Assembly (NCBI GenBank): GCA_002306745.1
Contig: DBSW01000197.1
Coordinates: 1-7,162 of the forward strand
DNA length: 7,162 nucleotides
Source of the DNA: Dehalococcoidia bacterium UBA1332
GTDB lineage: Bacteria > Chloroflexota > Dehalococcoidia > Lucifugimonadales > Lucifugimonadaceae
Direction: 5' to 3'
Both the position numbers and the translations under genes were made by a program. This document shows positions 6,651 through 7,162 of this stretch, piece by piece. Position 1 is the stretch's first letter. Every line of letters starts with the position of its first letter. The notes below the pieces were generated by a model. That model saw nothing but the letters and a program-made list of their open reading frames with translations. It did no database searches and was not told where the DNA came from.

Positions 6651-7162
6651 CTAAAGATATTTATCAGTCCAACCAAGTCCGGCCATAGTTTCACCTTCGG
6701 GCATATACTCACATCCCACCCATCCGTCGTATCCTTGAGAGTCGATATACGGTAAAAGAAAGTCGTAGTTGATTTCGCCTGTTCCAGGCTCATGTCTGCC
6801 GGGGTTATCAGCAAGCTGAAAATGCCCAATCAAATCTAGATTGGCATTTATAGTTCGTGTGATATCACCTTCCATAATCTGCATGTGATAAATGTCATAC
6901 TGCAGTTTCACATTATTTTCACCAACTGCCTCGACGACAGCTCGACTCTGTCTGGTGCTTGAAATAGCATACCCAGGAATGTCTATCGTGTTTATGGCCT
7001 CGAGCAACACAGCAATATTTGTCCCTAAAACTGCATTGGAAGCAAATTTCATATTGCTAACTAGTGTTGAATGGATATCACCATCTTTTTGCGAATCGTC
7101 AATTTTTCCTGCTAGCACTGTGAGACGTTCGCATCCTAGAATTTCTGCGTACCTAATCGCTT
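6651..7162 (-). CDS. second hydroxypyruvate isomerase family protein, 5' end cut by the window
   Basis: The C-terminal part (about 170 residues) of a second Hyi/OtnI-type isomerase; the frame is open to the right edge. Upstream of an internal GTG at 7118 the frame still encodes family sequence, AIRYAEILGCERLTVLAGK, matching the E. coli Hyi segment AIRYARALGNKK, so the true start is outside the window. The metal ligands are conserved in LLEAIN (Glu), LQYDIYHMQ (Asp), HFQLAD (Gln) and GCEY (Glu), and NPGRHEPGTGEINYD is complete. It has EAIN where the neighbour and E. coli Hyi have EPIN. Over the last 85 residues it shares about 53 identities with the neighbouring copy by hand count, while synonymous positions differ widely, so the duplication is not recent. 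It precedes the other copy in transcription order. Confidence 0.9.
   Translation of the reverse strand, partial: AIRYAEILGCERLTVLAGKIDDSQKDGDIHSTLVSNMKFASNAVLGTNIAVLLEAINTIDIPGYAISSTRQSRAVVEAVGENNVKLQYDIYHMQIMEGDITRTINANLDLIGHFQLADNPGRHEPGTGEINYDFLLPYIDSQGYDGWVGCEYMPEGETMAGLGWTDKYL

Noticed and set aside
7116..7118. GTG as the start of the right-hand isomerase
   Set aside because: The frame upstream of it still encodes typical Hyi family sequence up to the window edge, so it is an internal codon of a truncated gene.

Overview
The window looks like ordinary bacterial chromosome, moderately AT-rich by eye, with closely packed genes and mixed use of Shine-Dalgarno sites. It holds complete sucC and sucD genes, a pgpA gene for bacterial phospholipid synthesis, and several sugar-acid and alpha/beta-hydrolase genes. 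The taxon cannot be fixed from sequence alone. The combination of a UxuA-like dehydratase, hydroxypyruvate-isomerase-like paralogs and an unusual SucD would suit an uncultured, metabolically versatile lineage such as marine Chloroflexota (SAR202-like). That is a low-confidence inference.

Layout, left to right. The first 21 bases are the 3' end of a tRNA (T-loop remnant, acceptor strand, G73, encoded CCA), most likely tRNA-Ser. After a 149-base spacer with a hairpin and a perfect TATAAT box comes a plus-strand gene for a UxuA (mannonate dehydratase)-like metalloenzyme (171-1151). A 181-base gap with overlapping inverted repeats leads to sucC (GTG start, 1333-2511) and sucD (2511-3383), which overlap by one base. 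Two alpha/beta hydrolase genes follow on the same strand: 3400-4257, only 16 bases after sucD, and 4342-5160. From 5182 to the right edge all genes are on the minus strand, so the two blocks converge. In transcription order these are a hydroxypyruvate isomerase-like gene cut by the window end (6651-7162), a full-length paralog (5771-6544) and pgpA (5182-5655).

How the genes may work together. SucCD catalyses the substrate-level phosphorylation step of the TCA cycle (succinyl-CoA to succinate). The UxuA-like enzyme and the two Hyi/OtnI-type isomerases point to breakdown of sugar acids or of C3-C4 hydroxy-keto acids feeding central metabolism. The hydrolases have intact or nearly intact catalytic triads but no assignable substrate. 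PgpA makes phosphatidylglycerol and is functionally separate.

I found no CRISPR array, insertion sequence, phage gene or toxin-antitoxin pair, and no convincing new multi-gene system. The points most worth a second look are a one-residue deletion in the CoA-binding glycine loop of SucD, the tandem divergent isomerase paralogs, the altered residues in the first hydrolase and in the UxuA-like protein, the competing hairpins upstream of sucC, and the tRNA edge next to a catabolic gene.
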